Source of the DNA: Leptospira fletcheri
Lineage (GTDB): Bacteria > Spirochaetota > Leptospiria > Leptospirales > Leptospiraceae
Length of the DNA stretch: 64,000 nt
NCBI RefSeq assembly: GCF_004769195.1
Contig: NZ_RQET01000009.1
Location: 248,001 to 312,000 of the forward strand
Reading direction: 5' to 3'
Shown here: one piece after another, positions 47,681 through 57,095 of the stretch
Layout: each line of letters starts with the position of its first letter
How positions within the stretch are numbered: position 1 is the first letter of the stretch
Made by a program: the position numbers and the translations under genes
The notes under the pieces: model-generated
The model's input: the letters and a program-made list of their open reading frames with translations, nothing else
Databases searched by the model: none
What the model was told of the DNA's origin: nothing

Positions 47681-50389
47681 CTACGGCTCCGTTCGATCCA
47701 GAGCGCCCCTGATCTTCGCCAATATTTCGTTGGCCTTGTAAGGTTTTTGAAGTATGTCGTACACTCCCGCCTTTAGGAGTTCCACTTTGCGATCCGGTTC
47801 CAGAAACCCGCTGAAGAGGATGACTTGAAGCTTCGGATTGATTTTACGCAACTCGAAAAAGATCCGATCCCCCGACAACTCTGGAAGTCCGACGTCGGAA
47901 AGCACGAGAGAGATTTCCTTCCACTTTTCCGAATAGATTTCCAAGGCGGTTTTTCCGTCCTTTGCCACGAGAACCGTATATCCTTTTTCCTCCAAAAGAA
48001 TCTTGATCGTTTCCCGAAGCATCTCCTCGTCTTCTACGATCAGTACGGTTTCGTTTCCTCCGATCGGATCCTCCGCTATTCCAAGTTCTCTCGCTTCTTC
48101 CTGCACTTCGCGGAGGCCGGCGGGCAGAAAGATCTGAAAAGTCGCTCCGGATTCCGGAGCGCTCTCGACTGAGATATGTCCTCCGTGCCGCTCCACGATT
48201 CCGTAGACCATGGCCAATCCCAGCCCGCTCCCCGCTCCGGATTGTTTGGTCGTAAAGAAAGGCTCGAAAATCCGATTCTGGGTTTCCTCATCCATTCCGA
48301 TTCCCGTATCGGATACCAGGATTCTCACGTATTCCTCCGCTTCCGCCTTCGGGAACATGGTTCGGACGAGGTCTCCGGAAACCGCTCCGATATGGATCAC
48401 CAGGTCTCCTCCTTCGGGCATCGCATCCCTACTGTTCAAGCAAAGGTTCAGGAGTACCTGTTGGATTTGCGTGCGATCGGCGATCACGGCAGGTAGGTTT
48501 GGATCGATTTTCGTCTCCACGGAAATCCATTTGGGAAACGTTTCCCGCATCAAGGGAAGGATCTCCTGTACGATCGTTTCGATTCGGATTGCCTGAAAGG
48601 ACAGATCGGATTTGCGCGCGAAGGTCAGGAGCTGACGGACGAGTGCTGCCCCTCTGTCGACGGCTCTTCCGATCGTCTCGACGCTTCGGGTGATCCGTCC
48701 GGCATCCCCGGAATTTTTTTCCAATATGGATAAGTTGCCGAGAATGATTCCCAGGAGGTTATTAAAATCGTGGGCGAGTCCCCCCGCTAGAGTCCCCAGA
48801 CTTTCCAGTTTTTGGGACTGGAATAGCTGTTGTTCCAGGTGTCTCCGTTGCGTGATATCGGTGGCGATCCCCGCCACCCCGATGGTCTTTCCTTCTCGGG
48901 ACAAAGGACGTCCGGAAGTCTGCACCCAAATCTGCCTTCCGTCCTTGGTATTCATCCTGTATTCCGACAATTGCCTGCTTCCTGCGAGGGCCCTCTTAAA
49001 GGAACGGGAAGCGCTTTCCCGATCCTCTTCGAATACGAATTCCTCAAAGATCTTTCCGATCAATTCCTCCGGTTGGTATCCGATGACGGAACGAACTGCG
49101 GGACTGATGAACGTGATTCGACCTCGGGTGTCCAAGGAAAAGATAACGTCGTTGATGTTCTCCATCAACTCTTTGTACATTCTCTGGGATTCCCTTAGCG
49201 CGTTTTCGACCAGCTTTCTCTCCGTGATGACCACGCCGGAAGGGATGAGGTATTCCACCTTCCCTTTCTCGTCCAAAATCGGTTGTATGGAAAAATCCAA
49301 GGACATGAATTCCCAGTCCGAAATTCTGGACTGGATATCGTATCGGACGGATTTTCCGGAGGCGGCGGTATCGATCGCTTCCCTGAGTTTCCGTTGCACG
49401 TCCAGGGAATAAGACCAATAATAGGTCTCCTCGAATTTTTTGCCGACCACATCCTCAGGCTTTAATCCTGCGAGCGTTAACGCGGTTTGATTCGCCTCCA
49501 CTACGGTTCCATCGGGTCGGACCAGCCCCACGAACATATAAGGGCCGAGACCGTCTATGATTCTGCGTAGGTGTCGTTCGCTTTTTTGGATCAACTCCTC
49601 TTGGTGCTTTATTTCGGTAAGGTCGCGGGCGACTCCCACGATCTTCGTAATCGCGCCGGCTTCGTCCCTGAGCGGGATCAGCACAGTATGAAAAGAACGT
49701 AATATAGAATCGAATTCCAAAACCTCGTCGTAACCGATGGGAACTTCCTCATCCACGCACTTCCGGTAATTCTCGGCGAGTTTAACCGCCACATCCGGAG
49801 GGACGAGTTCGTCGATGAACTTCCCCCTGACGTCCTCGATTTTCATTCCGGTCGCTTTTTCTTCCGCAGGATTGAAGTCCAAAATCCGAAAGCGGTTTTC
49901 CGGGAAGACTTCCAGGAGAAACATACAGTCGGAAGTCTTTTCGAATATTTCCCTGTATCTGTATTCGCTTTCGCGAAGGGCGGCCTCTTGTCTTTTCTTT
50001 TCGGTGATGTTCTGAGTCATCACCATTCCGAACATCACCGCACCATCCTCTCCAAAAATCGGAATATGATGAACTTTGAATATATTGTTACGGAACGGTA
50101 CTTCGGCCTCCACGGATTCCCCTATTAAAACGGCCCGATAATAGGGTTCTATGATATCGCAGGTTTCCTTAGGAAACACTTCCCAGATGGTTTTGCCGGT
50201 CATTTCCTCGGAAGATAACCCGACCTCCGCAAGGCCGGCGCCGTCGATGAGGTGATAACGCAGGTCTTCGTCAAAGATGGCGATCGCTCCGTTGGGGAAA
50301 TTCTTCGCCAGAGTCTTGTACAAGAACTCGGTCCCCTTTAGAGAATCAGTCTCGGTTGGATCCTTGCCTTTCTCTTTCTCGTCCATCAT
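47681..50389 (-). CDS. Hybrid histidine kinase with multiple PAS domains and a receiver
   Basis: 902 aa, soluble. Four PAS domains span about residues 25-520 (for example GKTIWEVFP, DFNPAEEKATGMKIEDV, VVGKKFEETY, ISPAVRSVIGYQPEELIG). The phosphoacceptor helix is LAGGLAHDFNNLLGIILGN, ATP boxes are LNLCLNSRDAMPEGG, DTGIGMDEET and GSGLGLAMVYGIVER. A C-terminal receiver has VLIVEDEEMLRETIKILLEE and the acceptor Asp in LVLSDVGLPELSGD. The kinase can pass phosphate to its own receiver and then to an unlinked partner. Many PAS domains suggest redox or ligand sensing in the cytoplasm. Confidence 0.92.
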   Translation of the reverse strand: MMDEKEKGKDPTETDSLKGTEFLYKTLAKNFPNGAIAIFDEDLRYHLIDGAGLAEVGLSSEEMTGKTIWEVFPKETCDIIEPYYRAVLIGESVEAEVPFRNNIFKVHHIPIFGEDGAVMFGMVMTQNITEKKRQEAALRESEYRYREIFEKTSDCMFLLEVFPENRFRILDFNPAEEKATGMKIEDVRGKFIDELVPPDVAVKLAENYRKCVDEEVPIGYDEVLEFDSILRSFHTVLIPLRDEAGAITKIVGVARDLTEIKHQEELIQKSERHLRRIIDGLGPYMFVGLVRPDGTVVEANQTALTLAGLKPEDVVGKKFEETYYWSYSLDVQRKLREAIDTAASGKSVRYDIQSRISDWEFMSLDFSIQPILDEKGKVEYLIPSGVVITERKLVENALRESQRMYKELMENINDVIFSLDTRGRITFISPAVRSVIGYQPEELIGKIFEEFVFEEDRESASRSFKRALAGSRQLSEYRMNTKDGRQIWVQTSGRPLSREGKTIGVAGIATDITQRRHLEQQLFQSQKLESLGTLAGGLAHDFNNLLGIILGNLSILEKNSGDAGRITRSVETIGRAVDRGAALVRQLLTFARKSDLSFQAIRIETIVQEILPLMRETFPKWISVETKIDPNLPAVIADRTQIQQVLLNLCLNSRDAMPEGGDLVIHIGAVSGDLVRTMFPKAEAEEYVRILVSDTGIGMDEETQNRIFEPFFTTKQSGAGSGLGLAMVYGIVERHGGHISVESAPESGATFQIFLPAGLREVQEEARELGIAEDPIGGNETVLIVEDEEMLRETIKILLEEKGYTVLVAKDGKTALEIYSEKWKEISLVLSDVGLPELSGDRIFFELRKINPKLQVILFSGFLEPDRKVELLKAGVYDILQKPYKANEILAKIRGALDRTEP

Positions 50390-50534
50390 AAATAGCAGCC
50401 TTTCAACAGGGCACCTACTCTAAAAACCGCTTTCCTTTCTTCCATACTCTTTCGTACTGGTGGGTTTCCGTCGAATCGGTTTTTCGTATTTTCGAAAGGT
50501 TCTCCGAAAGTCGGTAATCATTACGAGTGTTCGC

Positions 50535-51713
50535 ATGAAAGTCATCACCAAATCGATTTGGATCCTATCTTTAGTTAGCTTATTTACGGATGTGGCAAGC
50601 GAAATGCTCTATCCCATCCTACCTTTGTATCTGAAAAGTATCGGTTTTTCCGTCCTTCTCATCGGCTTCCTGGAAGGAGTTGCGGAGGCGGTGTCGGGGC
50701 TTAGCAAAGGATATTTTGGAAAACTTTCCGACACAAATGCCAAAAGGGTGCCTTTTGTGCAATGGGGATACCTATTCAGCGCCTTATCTAAACCCATGAT
50801 GGGGATTTTTTCGAATCCGGCTTGGGTCTTTTCCGCAAGGACCCTCGACCGGTTCGGAAAGGGTCTCCGAACAGGCGCACGGGACGCGTTGTTATCCGAA
50901 GAGGCGACTCCAGAGACTAAGGGGGCGGTTTTCGGTTTTCATCGGTCCATGGACACTTTAGGCGCGGTGATCGGACCTTTTTTGGCGCTTTGCTTTTTGC
51001 ACTTTTATCCGGAACGTTATGTTCTTCTTTTTTATATCGCACTCTTTCCCGGACTTGCGGCAGTGATCGCGTCCCGATTCTTAAAGGAGAAGGAGAAACC
51101 TCCTTCCCCGCAAAAGGCGGACTTCTTCGGTTTTGTGGGATACTGGAAAAAAAGTCCGATCGCTTATCGCAGATTGGCTGCGGGTTTATTGGTTTTCGGA
51201 GTGATCAACAGTTCGGACGTTTTTTTACTCATGTTTGCGAAGAGCAGAGGGCTGGAAGATACCGAAGTGATCTGGATGTACATTCTCTATAACCTGACCT
51301 ACGCGCTTGCTTCTTTTCCGGTAGGAATCCTTTCCGACCGATTCGGGTTAAAACGAGTCTTGGCGACGGGTTTGTTTCTTTTCAGCGGGGTCTACTTCGG
51401 TATGGCGTTTGCGACGAACAGGGAAACGTTTTATGCATTATTTATTCTTTATGGATTCTATTCGGCGACTACGGAAGGGATCTCTAAGGCGCTGATCACG
51501 AATATCACCGATCCTAGCGACGCAGCGACGGCCATCGGAAGCTTTGCGGGGTGGAACAGTATCGCCTCGCTTCTCGCCAGTTCCATAGCGGGTGTCGTTT
51601 GGTTTTCCTTAGGTCCGAAGACTCTCTTCCTTTCTTCCGCAGGGGTTTGCCTGGCAGTAGTCGTTTACTTATCCGTCTTGAAGCTGGAACGAAAGGAGGC
51701 GGTTCTTCGATAA
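50535..51713 (+). CDS. MFS transporter
   Basis: 392 aa from ATG 50535 (MKVITKSIWILSLVSLFTDV), preferred over an earlier in-frame start. About twelve hydrophobic segments. GKLSDTNAKRVPFVQWGYLF is the loop 2-3 motif and DRFGKGLRTGARDALLSEEA the second signature, which marks the group of MFS proteins with ASEMLYP near the N-terminus. These are predicted drug or small-molecule exporters. Substrate unknown. Convergent with the SRAP gene. Confidence 0.87.
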   Translation: MKVITKSIWILSLVSLFTDVASEMLYPILPLYLKSIGFSVLLIGFLEGVAEAVSGLSKGYFGKLSDTNAKRVPFVQWGYLFSALSKPMMGIFSNPAWVFSARTLDRFGKGLRTGARDALLSEEATPETKGAVFGFHRSMDTLGAVIGPFLALCFLHFYPERYVLLFYIALFPGLAAVIASRFLKEKEKPPSPQKADFFGFVGYWKKSPIAYRRLAAGLLVFGVINSSDVFLLMFAKSRGLEDTEVIWMYILYNLTYALASFPVGILSDRFGLKRVLATGLFLFSGVYFGMAFATNRETFYALFILYGFYSATTEGISKALITNITDPSDAATAIGSFAGWNSIASLLASSIAGVVWFSLGPKTLFLSSAGVCLAVVVYLSVLKLERKEAVLR

Positions 51714-51728
51714 GAGCCAGGACCCGAG

Positions 51729-52358
51729 TTAGCCGGAACTCAAATCCTCGGCTTCGGTGGAAGGGTCCTTTTTGATCTCGAATACGATGCCGCGCTCGCT
51801 CCGGACCAACGATATCGGATCCGCAGCTCCGTCCAGCCAGGATGAGTAATCCTCTTGGGTGATCACTCCGGGTTGTCTTTCTCCGACGGGAGTCATTTCC
51901 AAGGAGGCAGGTACGGTGATGATCGCAAACCCCGGTATGATTTGACCTCCTTCATGATAATGCACATGCAGTCCCGCAAACGCGAAGAGCTCCGTGGATT
52001 TATGATTGATCTCGACGTTGATTCTTTCCGTTTCGGAGAGGGTTTTCCATTCGGAAAAGGAACTGGCAGGGATGAGACAGCGGGAACTTTTGATCGCGTC
52101 CTTCCATAACGGAGAAGTTTTGAAACTTTCGATCCTGGCGACGGTTTCGTATTTTTGGGTTTTGCTGTTCCAGACTCCCCATTTGTAATTCTTCAGGACC
52201 CTTTCCTCGGATTGGAGGATCAAGACTGGGGCGATATCTCCGGGAAAGACTTCCCGGTCCATTCTGAACTTCTCTCCGATTTCCGCCGTTTCGTTCTCGA
52301 TCCGGAATTGAGAGACGATTTGGTCCGCGTCGGACGGAAGCCTGTACGAATCGCACAT
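51729..52358 (-). CDS. Divergent SRAP (YedK/HMCES-like) protein
   Basis: 209 aa from the start at 52358, which exposes the catalytic Cys2 after methionine removal (MCDSYRLPSD). SRAP proteins form a covalent link with abasic sites in single-stranded DNA. WGVWNSKT, SSRCLIPASSFSEWKT (with the Glu of the motif) and AFAGLHVHY fit the family. However, the usual NARAET asparagine is replaced (TVARIES) and the HDRMP histidine is absent (VGERQPGV). Binding may remain through Cys2 while release or reversal is altered. Convergent with the MFS gene. Confidence 0.75.
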   Translation of the reverse strand: MCDSYRLPSDADQIVSQFRIENETAEIGEKFRMDREVFPGDIAPVLILQSEERVLKNYKWGVWNSKTQKYETVARIESFKTSPLWKDAIKSSRCLIPASSFSEWKTLSETERINVEINHKSTELFAFAGLHVHYHEGGQIIPGFAIITVPASLEMTPVGERQPGVITQEDYSSWLDGAADPISLVRSERGIVFEIKKDPSTEAEDLSSG

Positions 52359-52506
52359 TCCCCAATTTTCGTCTTTCGAGCGGAGAAAAGCAATCGATTT
52401 TCCGGATCGATTCCGGAGAGGCATAACGATCGCCGTTTTCCTTCGTTAGGCTAGAATACGGTACGTGAATTGTGATTGACCTGTTCCTTCTTCTGGCAAT
52501 GCTTGC

Positions 52507-53778
52507 GTGGCCCTAGTAGGTTTCTTTTTATCCATGTCGATTCGTAATTCTTTTTTATTCGTTTACCTTCTCCAATTCTGCTTCGCGATCCTCCTGAAAT
52601 ACCTCTCCTTTTTAGGGGACACGTCCACCGAAACGCATGAAGCAATTTTAAAGTATTTTACGGAAGAAGACTTGCAGAAGGGAATCGAATACGATCGCAG
52701 AGGCTTTTTCGCCTCTATGGTCTCGGATTGGATCGATTTTTTTCTGACGGGGCTTTTGGTATTCACGCCGCTTTCCCTCAAAATAGAGGACTTCCTTTTG
52801 AGGAAAACGGGACAAAGGTTCTATTTTGCCGCCGCCTTATTCCTTTTGGCTTTAGGGTTCTTCAAATTTTTGATCGGTTTGCCTTTCCATTATTATTTCG
52901 GTTACGTGTTGGAACATCGTTTCGGTTTCTCGACTATGACCTTGCAGGATTGGATTTTGTACACGACTAAGTCCCTGTTCGTCGGGACCGCCATCTCCTT
53001 GCCTCTGGGGTTAGGTTCCATTTTCATATTAAGAAAATTTACTTCTTCTTGGAAGTACATCATCACGGCGGGGTCCTTGGTTCTGGGCCTGGCGTTTTCG
53101 GTTCTCTTTCCGATCTTCATTACTCCCCTATTTTACGAAACCCATCCGATCGAGGAAGGTAGCCTAAAGTCGAAAATCGTGGATCTTTGTCGTAAAGCGG
53201 AGATCCAGGTCTCCGACGTTTACGTGATCAACGAAAGCAAGTATTCCGGACACACGAACGCTTATTTTACCGGCTGGGGTGCAAATCGGAAAATCTTCCT
53301 ATACGACACTCTGATCCAAAAACATACGGAAGCGGAAGTGATCAGCGTTTTGGGTCACGAGATCGGCCATTGGGTACACAACCACCAGACCAAGGACATC
53401 CTGATCGGCACTGCGGAAACCTTTTTGCTCTGTTTCGTTTTGGCCTTTCTTTTCCGAAAAACCAAGGAGGAAAACCGTCTTCCTTTGAAAGAGTTCTATT
53501 CTCCGTCCAGCCTGCCCTTTCTTTTTTTGGTTCTTTCCTTAGTCGGTACGGTGACGAAGCCGGTTTGGAATACTCTGAGTAGAATCCAGGAAACCCAGGC
53601 GGATTGGGAAGCGCTCGTTTTAACAAAGGACAAAGAAGCGTTTGTGGAAGCGGAGAAAAAACTGGCCAAAGACAATCGGTCCAGATTAAATCCATATCGG
53701 TGGGAAGTGTTGTTAGAACATTCCCACCCCACCACTTTGGAGCGGATCCAAATGGCGGAGGGTTTTTCTTCGAAGTGA
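52507..53778 (+). CDS. M48-family integral membrane metalloprotease (Ste24-like)
   Basis: 423 aa from GTG 52507; an ATG at 52534 is also possible. The zinc site is VISVLGHEIGHWVHNHQ (HExxH) with the third ligand in RIQETQADWEAL. About six membrane spans surround it, and FGFSTMTLQDWILYTTKSLF, FPIFITPLFYETHPIEEGSL are typical of CAAX prenyl protease 1. In bacteria it may act in membrane protein quality control. It is alone between divergent and convergent neighbours. Confidence 0.9.
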   Translation: MALVGFFLSMSIRNSFLFVYLLQFCFAILLKYLSFLGDTSTETHEAILKYFTEEDLQKGIEYDRRGFFASMVSDWIDFFLTGLLVFTPLSLKIEDFLLRKTGQRFYFAAALFLLALGFFKFLIGLPFHYYFGYVLEHRFGFSTMTLQDWILYTTKSLFVGTAISLPLGLGSIFILRKFTSSWKYIITAGSLVLGLAFSVLFPIFITPLFYETHPIEEGSLKSKIVDLCRKAEIQVSDVYVINESKYSGHTNAYFTGWGANRKIFLYDTLIQKHTEAEVISVLGHEIGHWVHNHQTKDILIGTAETFLLCFVLAFLFRKTKEENRLPLKEFYSPSSLPFLFLVLSLVGTVTKPVWNTLSRIQETQADWEALVLTKDKEAFVEAEKKLAKDNRSRLNPYRWEVLLEHSHPTTLERIQMAEGFSSK

Positions 53779-53994
53779 TGCGGAGGGCTCGTCCCACACG
53801 CCGATCGGATCGGAAGTTTACGGAGCTTAAAAAGAGATCGTGTTGGATGAGGGCAACTGCCCGGGCCGAAAGTCGCGGCCGGAAACGTATCGAGGATCGT
53901 TTCGGGCTTCCAAATATTTTGTTTCCCGTCTTCCGGAAAAACGCTACTCTGCCCAATTGGTAGGAACTTTTAAAAAGGTTCCGGGAGAGAAAGC

Positions 53995-54990
53995 ATGAAG
54001 CCGCCAAGCACCGATTGGAAAGAGGAAATCGCCGCGGATGAGGAACAGAGATTTGCGGGTTATGTGGAAAAATTCCGGGCGATCCAGGAAAAGAATTCCA
54101 AGCTCTTCGGCAAAGGCAGAATCCTCCATAGGAAACAACTTCTAGGGCTCAAAGCGGAATTCGAAGTCTTATCCCAGATCCCGGAGTACGCGAAACAGGG
54201 AATCTTCCGCAAGCCCGGAAAATTCGAAAGCTGGATCCGACTTTCCAACGGAAGCATGCAGATCCAATCGGACTCGAAAGGGGACATCCGAGGTTTTGCC
54301 ATAAAAGTGAAGGGAGTGGAAGGTCCCGGAGCCTTGCAATCGGGCAACGTAAAAGCCCAAGATTTTTTACTGATCAATCTGGAAGCGTTCTCCTCTCCTA
54401 AGAGCGAAGAGTTCGTTGGCTTGGTGACCGCCGTTGCGGACGGAGGATTGTCCTTATTGAAATATCTCGTCGGAAGATACGGGTTTTTCGGAGCTCTCTC
54501 CAAAATCAAAAAAACGGCCGCTGCGTTTAACAAACCGTTTTCCGGATTCGCAACGGAAAAATTCTACAGTGCGGCGCCGATCTCATGGGGACCGTACGCC
54601 GGAAGAGTCAGGCTTGTTCCTTCCCAAAATCGCTCGGGGAACAACGGTTCTTCCTCGGATTGGGGAAACGAAATGAAACTCCATTTACAGCAAGGCTCTC
54701 TAAGTTACGACTTCCAGGTCCAATTCTTCGTGTCGGAAAACGTAACTCCGATCGAAGACGCATCCGTGAATTGGCCCGAATCGGAAGCTCCGTACGTTAC
54801 CGTAGCAAAGCTCACGATCTCCGGTCAGGACTGGAGCTCCCCTGCTTGGGAAGAATTCCAAAAGAATGTGGAGCAGGCGATCTTCGATCCTTGGGAAGCT
54901 CTCTTGGAGCACAAGCCTTTAGGAGACGTTATGCGCGCTCGGAAACATGTTTATTTTGCCAGCCAAAAAGGAAGAAACGCCGTCCAGTAA
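53995..54990 (+). CDS. Catalase-like heme protein
   Basis: 331 aa, shorter than monofunctional catalases. IRLSNGSMQIQSDSKGDIRG, FAIKVKGVEGP and VKAQDFLLIN are the conserved barrel part of the catalase superfamily, and the FDPWEALLEHKPLGDVMRAR region holds the C-terminal helices. The canonical distal histidine motif and heme tyrosine segment are not clearly seen. The activity could therefore be an organic peroxide or fatty acid hydroperoxide type rather than true catalase. It is followed 28 bp later by an SDR, suggesting a two-gene operon. Confidence 0.78.
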   Translation: MKPPSTDWKEEIAADEEQRFAGYVEKFRAIQEKNSKLFGKGRILHRKQLLGLKAEFEVLSQIPEYAKQGIFRKPGKFESWIRLSNGSMQIQSDSKGDIRGFAIKVKGVEGPGALQSGNVKAQDFLLINLEAFSSPKSEEFVGLVTAVADGGLSLLKYLVGRYGFFGALSKIKKTAAAFNKPFSGFATEKFYSAAPISWGPYAGRVRLVPSQNRSGNNGSSSDWGNEMKLHLQQGSLSYDFQVQFFVSENVTPIEDASVNWPESEAPYVTVAKLTISGQDWSSPAWEEFQKNVEQAIFDPWEALLEHKPLGDVMRARKHVYFASQKGRNAVQ

Positions 54991-55018
54991 AAAGCCGATC
55001 CGTTTCAGGAGGTATCAA

Positions 55019-55822
55019 ATGAAGTCCTTTTATAAAGACAAGGTGGTATGGATTACCGGAGCATCGTCCGGAATCGGAGAAGCATTGGTGCAGGAACTTG
55101 CTAGGACAGGCTGCAAGATCGTACTCTCCGCCAGAAGAGAGAAGGAATTGCAGAGAGTCAGAAAGCAAAACAAACTGGACGATTCCAATAGCATGATTCT
55201 GCTGATGGACTTGGAAAAGTACAAAGGCTTGGACAAACTTCCGGCCAAAGTACTGAAGAAGTTCGGATCCATAGACGTTCTGATCAATAACGGAGGAATC
55301 AGCCAGCGTTCCTATGCTCACGAAACCTCCCTCGCAACTTACGAATCCTTGATGCACGTGAATTTCTTCGGGAATATCGCTTTGACTCTCGCGGTGCTGC
55401 CGATCATGAGGAAAAAAGGATCCGGTTGGATCTCTTCCATTTCCAGCGTAGCCGGAATGTTCGGCGTTCCTTTACGTACAGGTTATTCCGCTACGAAAGC
55501 GGCGTTGACGGGTTTCTTCGAAGCTTTACGGATAGAGAACATCGATCGAGGTCTCAAAGTCACTTTGGTGTATCCGGGCTTCGTAAAAACCCAGATTTCC
55601 AATAACGCCTTAAAAGGGGACGGAAGAAAACAAGGGAAAATGGATCAGATCATCAACCAAGGCTTGGACGCAAACGAGTGCGCGAGAAGAATCCTAGATG
55701 GGATCGCTTCGGAAAAGTTGACGGTCGTATTTGCCGGACCGAGAGAGAACTTTGCGATCCGACTCCACAAGTATTTTCCTAGCATATTCGCCAAATTCCT
55801 AGCGAGGGCGAAAGTCACCTGA
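55019..55822 (+). CDS. Short-chain dehydrogenase/reductase (DHRS7-like)
   Basis: 267 aa from ATG 55019 with CAGGAGG just ahead. VVWITGASSGIGEALVQELA is the cofactor site, NNGGISQRS and the active site SSISSVAGMFGVPLRTGYSA, YSATK follow. A C-terminal extension of about 40 residues has a hydrophobic patch (IRLHKYFPSIFAKFLAR) that may attach to membrane. It is probably co-transcribed with the catalase-like gene, so a role in lipid-derived aldehyde or ketone reduction is plausible but not shown. Confidence 0.88.
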   Translation: MKSFYKDKVVWITGASSGIGEALVQELARTGCKIVLSARREKELQRVRKQNKLDDSNSMILLMDLEKYKGLDKLPAKVLKKFGSIDVLINNGGISQRSYAHETSLATYESLMHVNFFGNIALTLAVLPIMRKKGSGWISSISSVAGMFGVPLRTGYSATKAALTGFFEALRIENIDRGLKVTLVYPGFVKTQISNNALKGDGRKQGKMDQIINQGLDANECARRILDGIASEKLTVVFAGPRENFAIRLHKYFPSIFAKFLARAKVT

Positions 55823-55861
55823 GAAAAAACGACGAGGGAATCAGACAGCTTTCGAAGATTC

Positions 55862-56236
55862 CTAGGCCGCGCTAGAATTCAGGACCTGTTTGATGATGTC
55901 CAAAAACTGAACCGGTCGAAAGGGCTTGATGATCCAACCGTTGGCGCCCGCTGCGGCACCGCTCTGTTTCATGCTGTCTTCCGATTCCGTGGTCAGCGTT
56001 AGGATAGGAACGTTCTGGTCTATTTTTCTCAGTTCCTTAATGAACGTAATCCCATCCATGATCGGCATGTTGATGTCGGTGATCACAAGATCCACCGGCC
56101 CGAGGGAAAACTTTTCTATGCCGTCCTTGCCGTCCTGAGCAAGCACCACCTCGTATCCTCCCATCCCTAATGTTTGCTGAACGAGACTCCTCATCGTAGC
56201 GGAGTCATCCACAGCCAATATCCTTGCCGTTGCCAT
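55862..56236 (-). CDS. cheY: Chemotaxis response regulator CheY
   Basis: 124 aa, a single receiver domain. LAVDDSATMRSLVQQTLGMG has the acidic pair, VITDINMPIMDG the acceptor Asp, TLTTESE the Thr and WIIKPFRPVQ the Lys. Phospho-CheY would act on the flagellar switch. It is the last gene of the che operon, 1 bp after the cheR stop. Confidence 0.93.
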   Translation of the reverse strand: MATARILAVDDSATMRSLVQQTLGMGGYEVVLAQDGKDGIEKFSLGPVDLVITDINMPIMDGITFIKELRKIDQNVPILTLTTESEDSMKQSGAAAGANGWIIKPFRPVQFLDIIKQVLNSSAA

Positions 56237-56237
56237 T

Positions 56238-57095
56238 TTAAGTTCCTCTTGAAAAAAGTGTTACGTTGGAAGAATTGACTTCGTAATATCTGCACAACCC
56301 GAATTCCCTCAGCAGAAACTTGCTGGAGAAGTCCGAAACGGATTCCGCCGAACCGATGATCAAAAAACTATCCTGGTTCAGCGTCTTTGCGATCTTGTCG
56401 AATAAATTCCTGCGTTCGTTCGAGTCGAAATAGTAGGATACGTTCCTGCAAAGCACCAGGTCGAAGCCGGACGGAAATTCGGAGGAAATCAGATTGTGCT
56501 GTTTGAATTCCACAACCGACCGGATCTCGTCGTTGACTCGAAAGGTCCCGTCAGGCAGTTTATCAAAATATTTTCCCAGATGATATTCCTCCAAACCTCT
56601 TCCTATCTCGAAGGAAGTATAACATCCGGACCTGGCTTTTTCGATCGTCTCTTTGGCGATATCGGTCGCTAAAATTCTTATATTCTTGAATACGTGAGGT
56701 AGCCGTTCCCGAATCGCGATCGCGACCGAATAGGGCTCCTGTCCCGTGGAACAGGCGGCAGACCAGATTCGAATGGGATGATTTTTCCAGCCTTTGTACA
56801 ATTCGTTTTTACGATCTATGATTTCCGGAATGATCCGATCCAGAATCGTCTCGAAAATGCTTTCATCCCGAAAGAACTTCGTTTCGTGGGTCGTAATCCT
56901 CTCGATTACCTTTTCCCGAAAATCCACTTCGTGGGAATTTTCGAACTTCTTGGAAAATTCGTAGAATGATGCGATCTTATGATCCGACATGAGATCGGAT
57001 AATCGGCTCTCCAAAAGATACGTCTTCTCGTCGGTCAGGGAAAGTCCGGTCACCTTTTTTAATACGTTCATAAATTCCAGTATTTCCTTGCTCAT
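56238..57095 (-). CDS. cheR: Chemoreceptor methyltransferase CheR
   Basis: 285 aa from the start at 57095, which overlaps the cheB stop by 4 bp (ATGA); the upstream start at 57110 lies deeper inside cheB. KVIERITTHETKFFRDESIF, IRIWSAACSTGQEPYSVAI and DLVLCRNVSYYFDSNERR are the CheR marks. It methylates glutamates of chemoreceptors using SAM. Confidence 0.93.
   Translation of the reverse strand: MSKEILEFMNVLKKVTGLSLTDEKTYLLESRLSDLMSDHKIASFYEFSKKFENSHEVDFREKVIERITTHETKFFRDESIFETILDRIIPEIIDRKNELYKGWKNHPIRIWSAACSTGQEPYSVAIAIRERLPHVFKNIRILATDIAKETIEKARSGCYTSFEIGRGLEEYHLGKYFDKLPDGTFRVNDEIRSVVEFKQHNLISSEFPSGFDLVLCRNVSYYFDSNERRNLFDKIAKTLNQDSFLIIGSAESVSDFSSKFLLREFGLCRYYEVNSSNVTLFSRGT

Noticed and set aside
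53342..54007. 221-aa minus-strand frame across the M48 protease 3' end
   Set aside because: Low-complexity, proline- and arginine-rich translation opposite a clear zinc protease gene.
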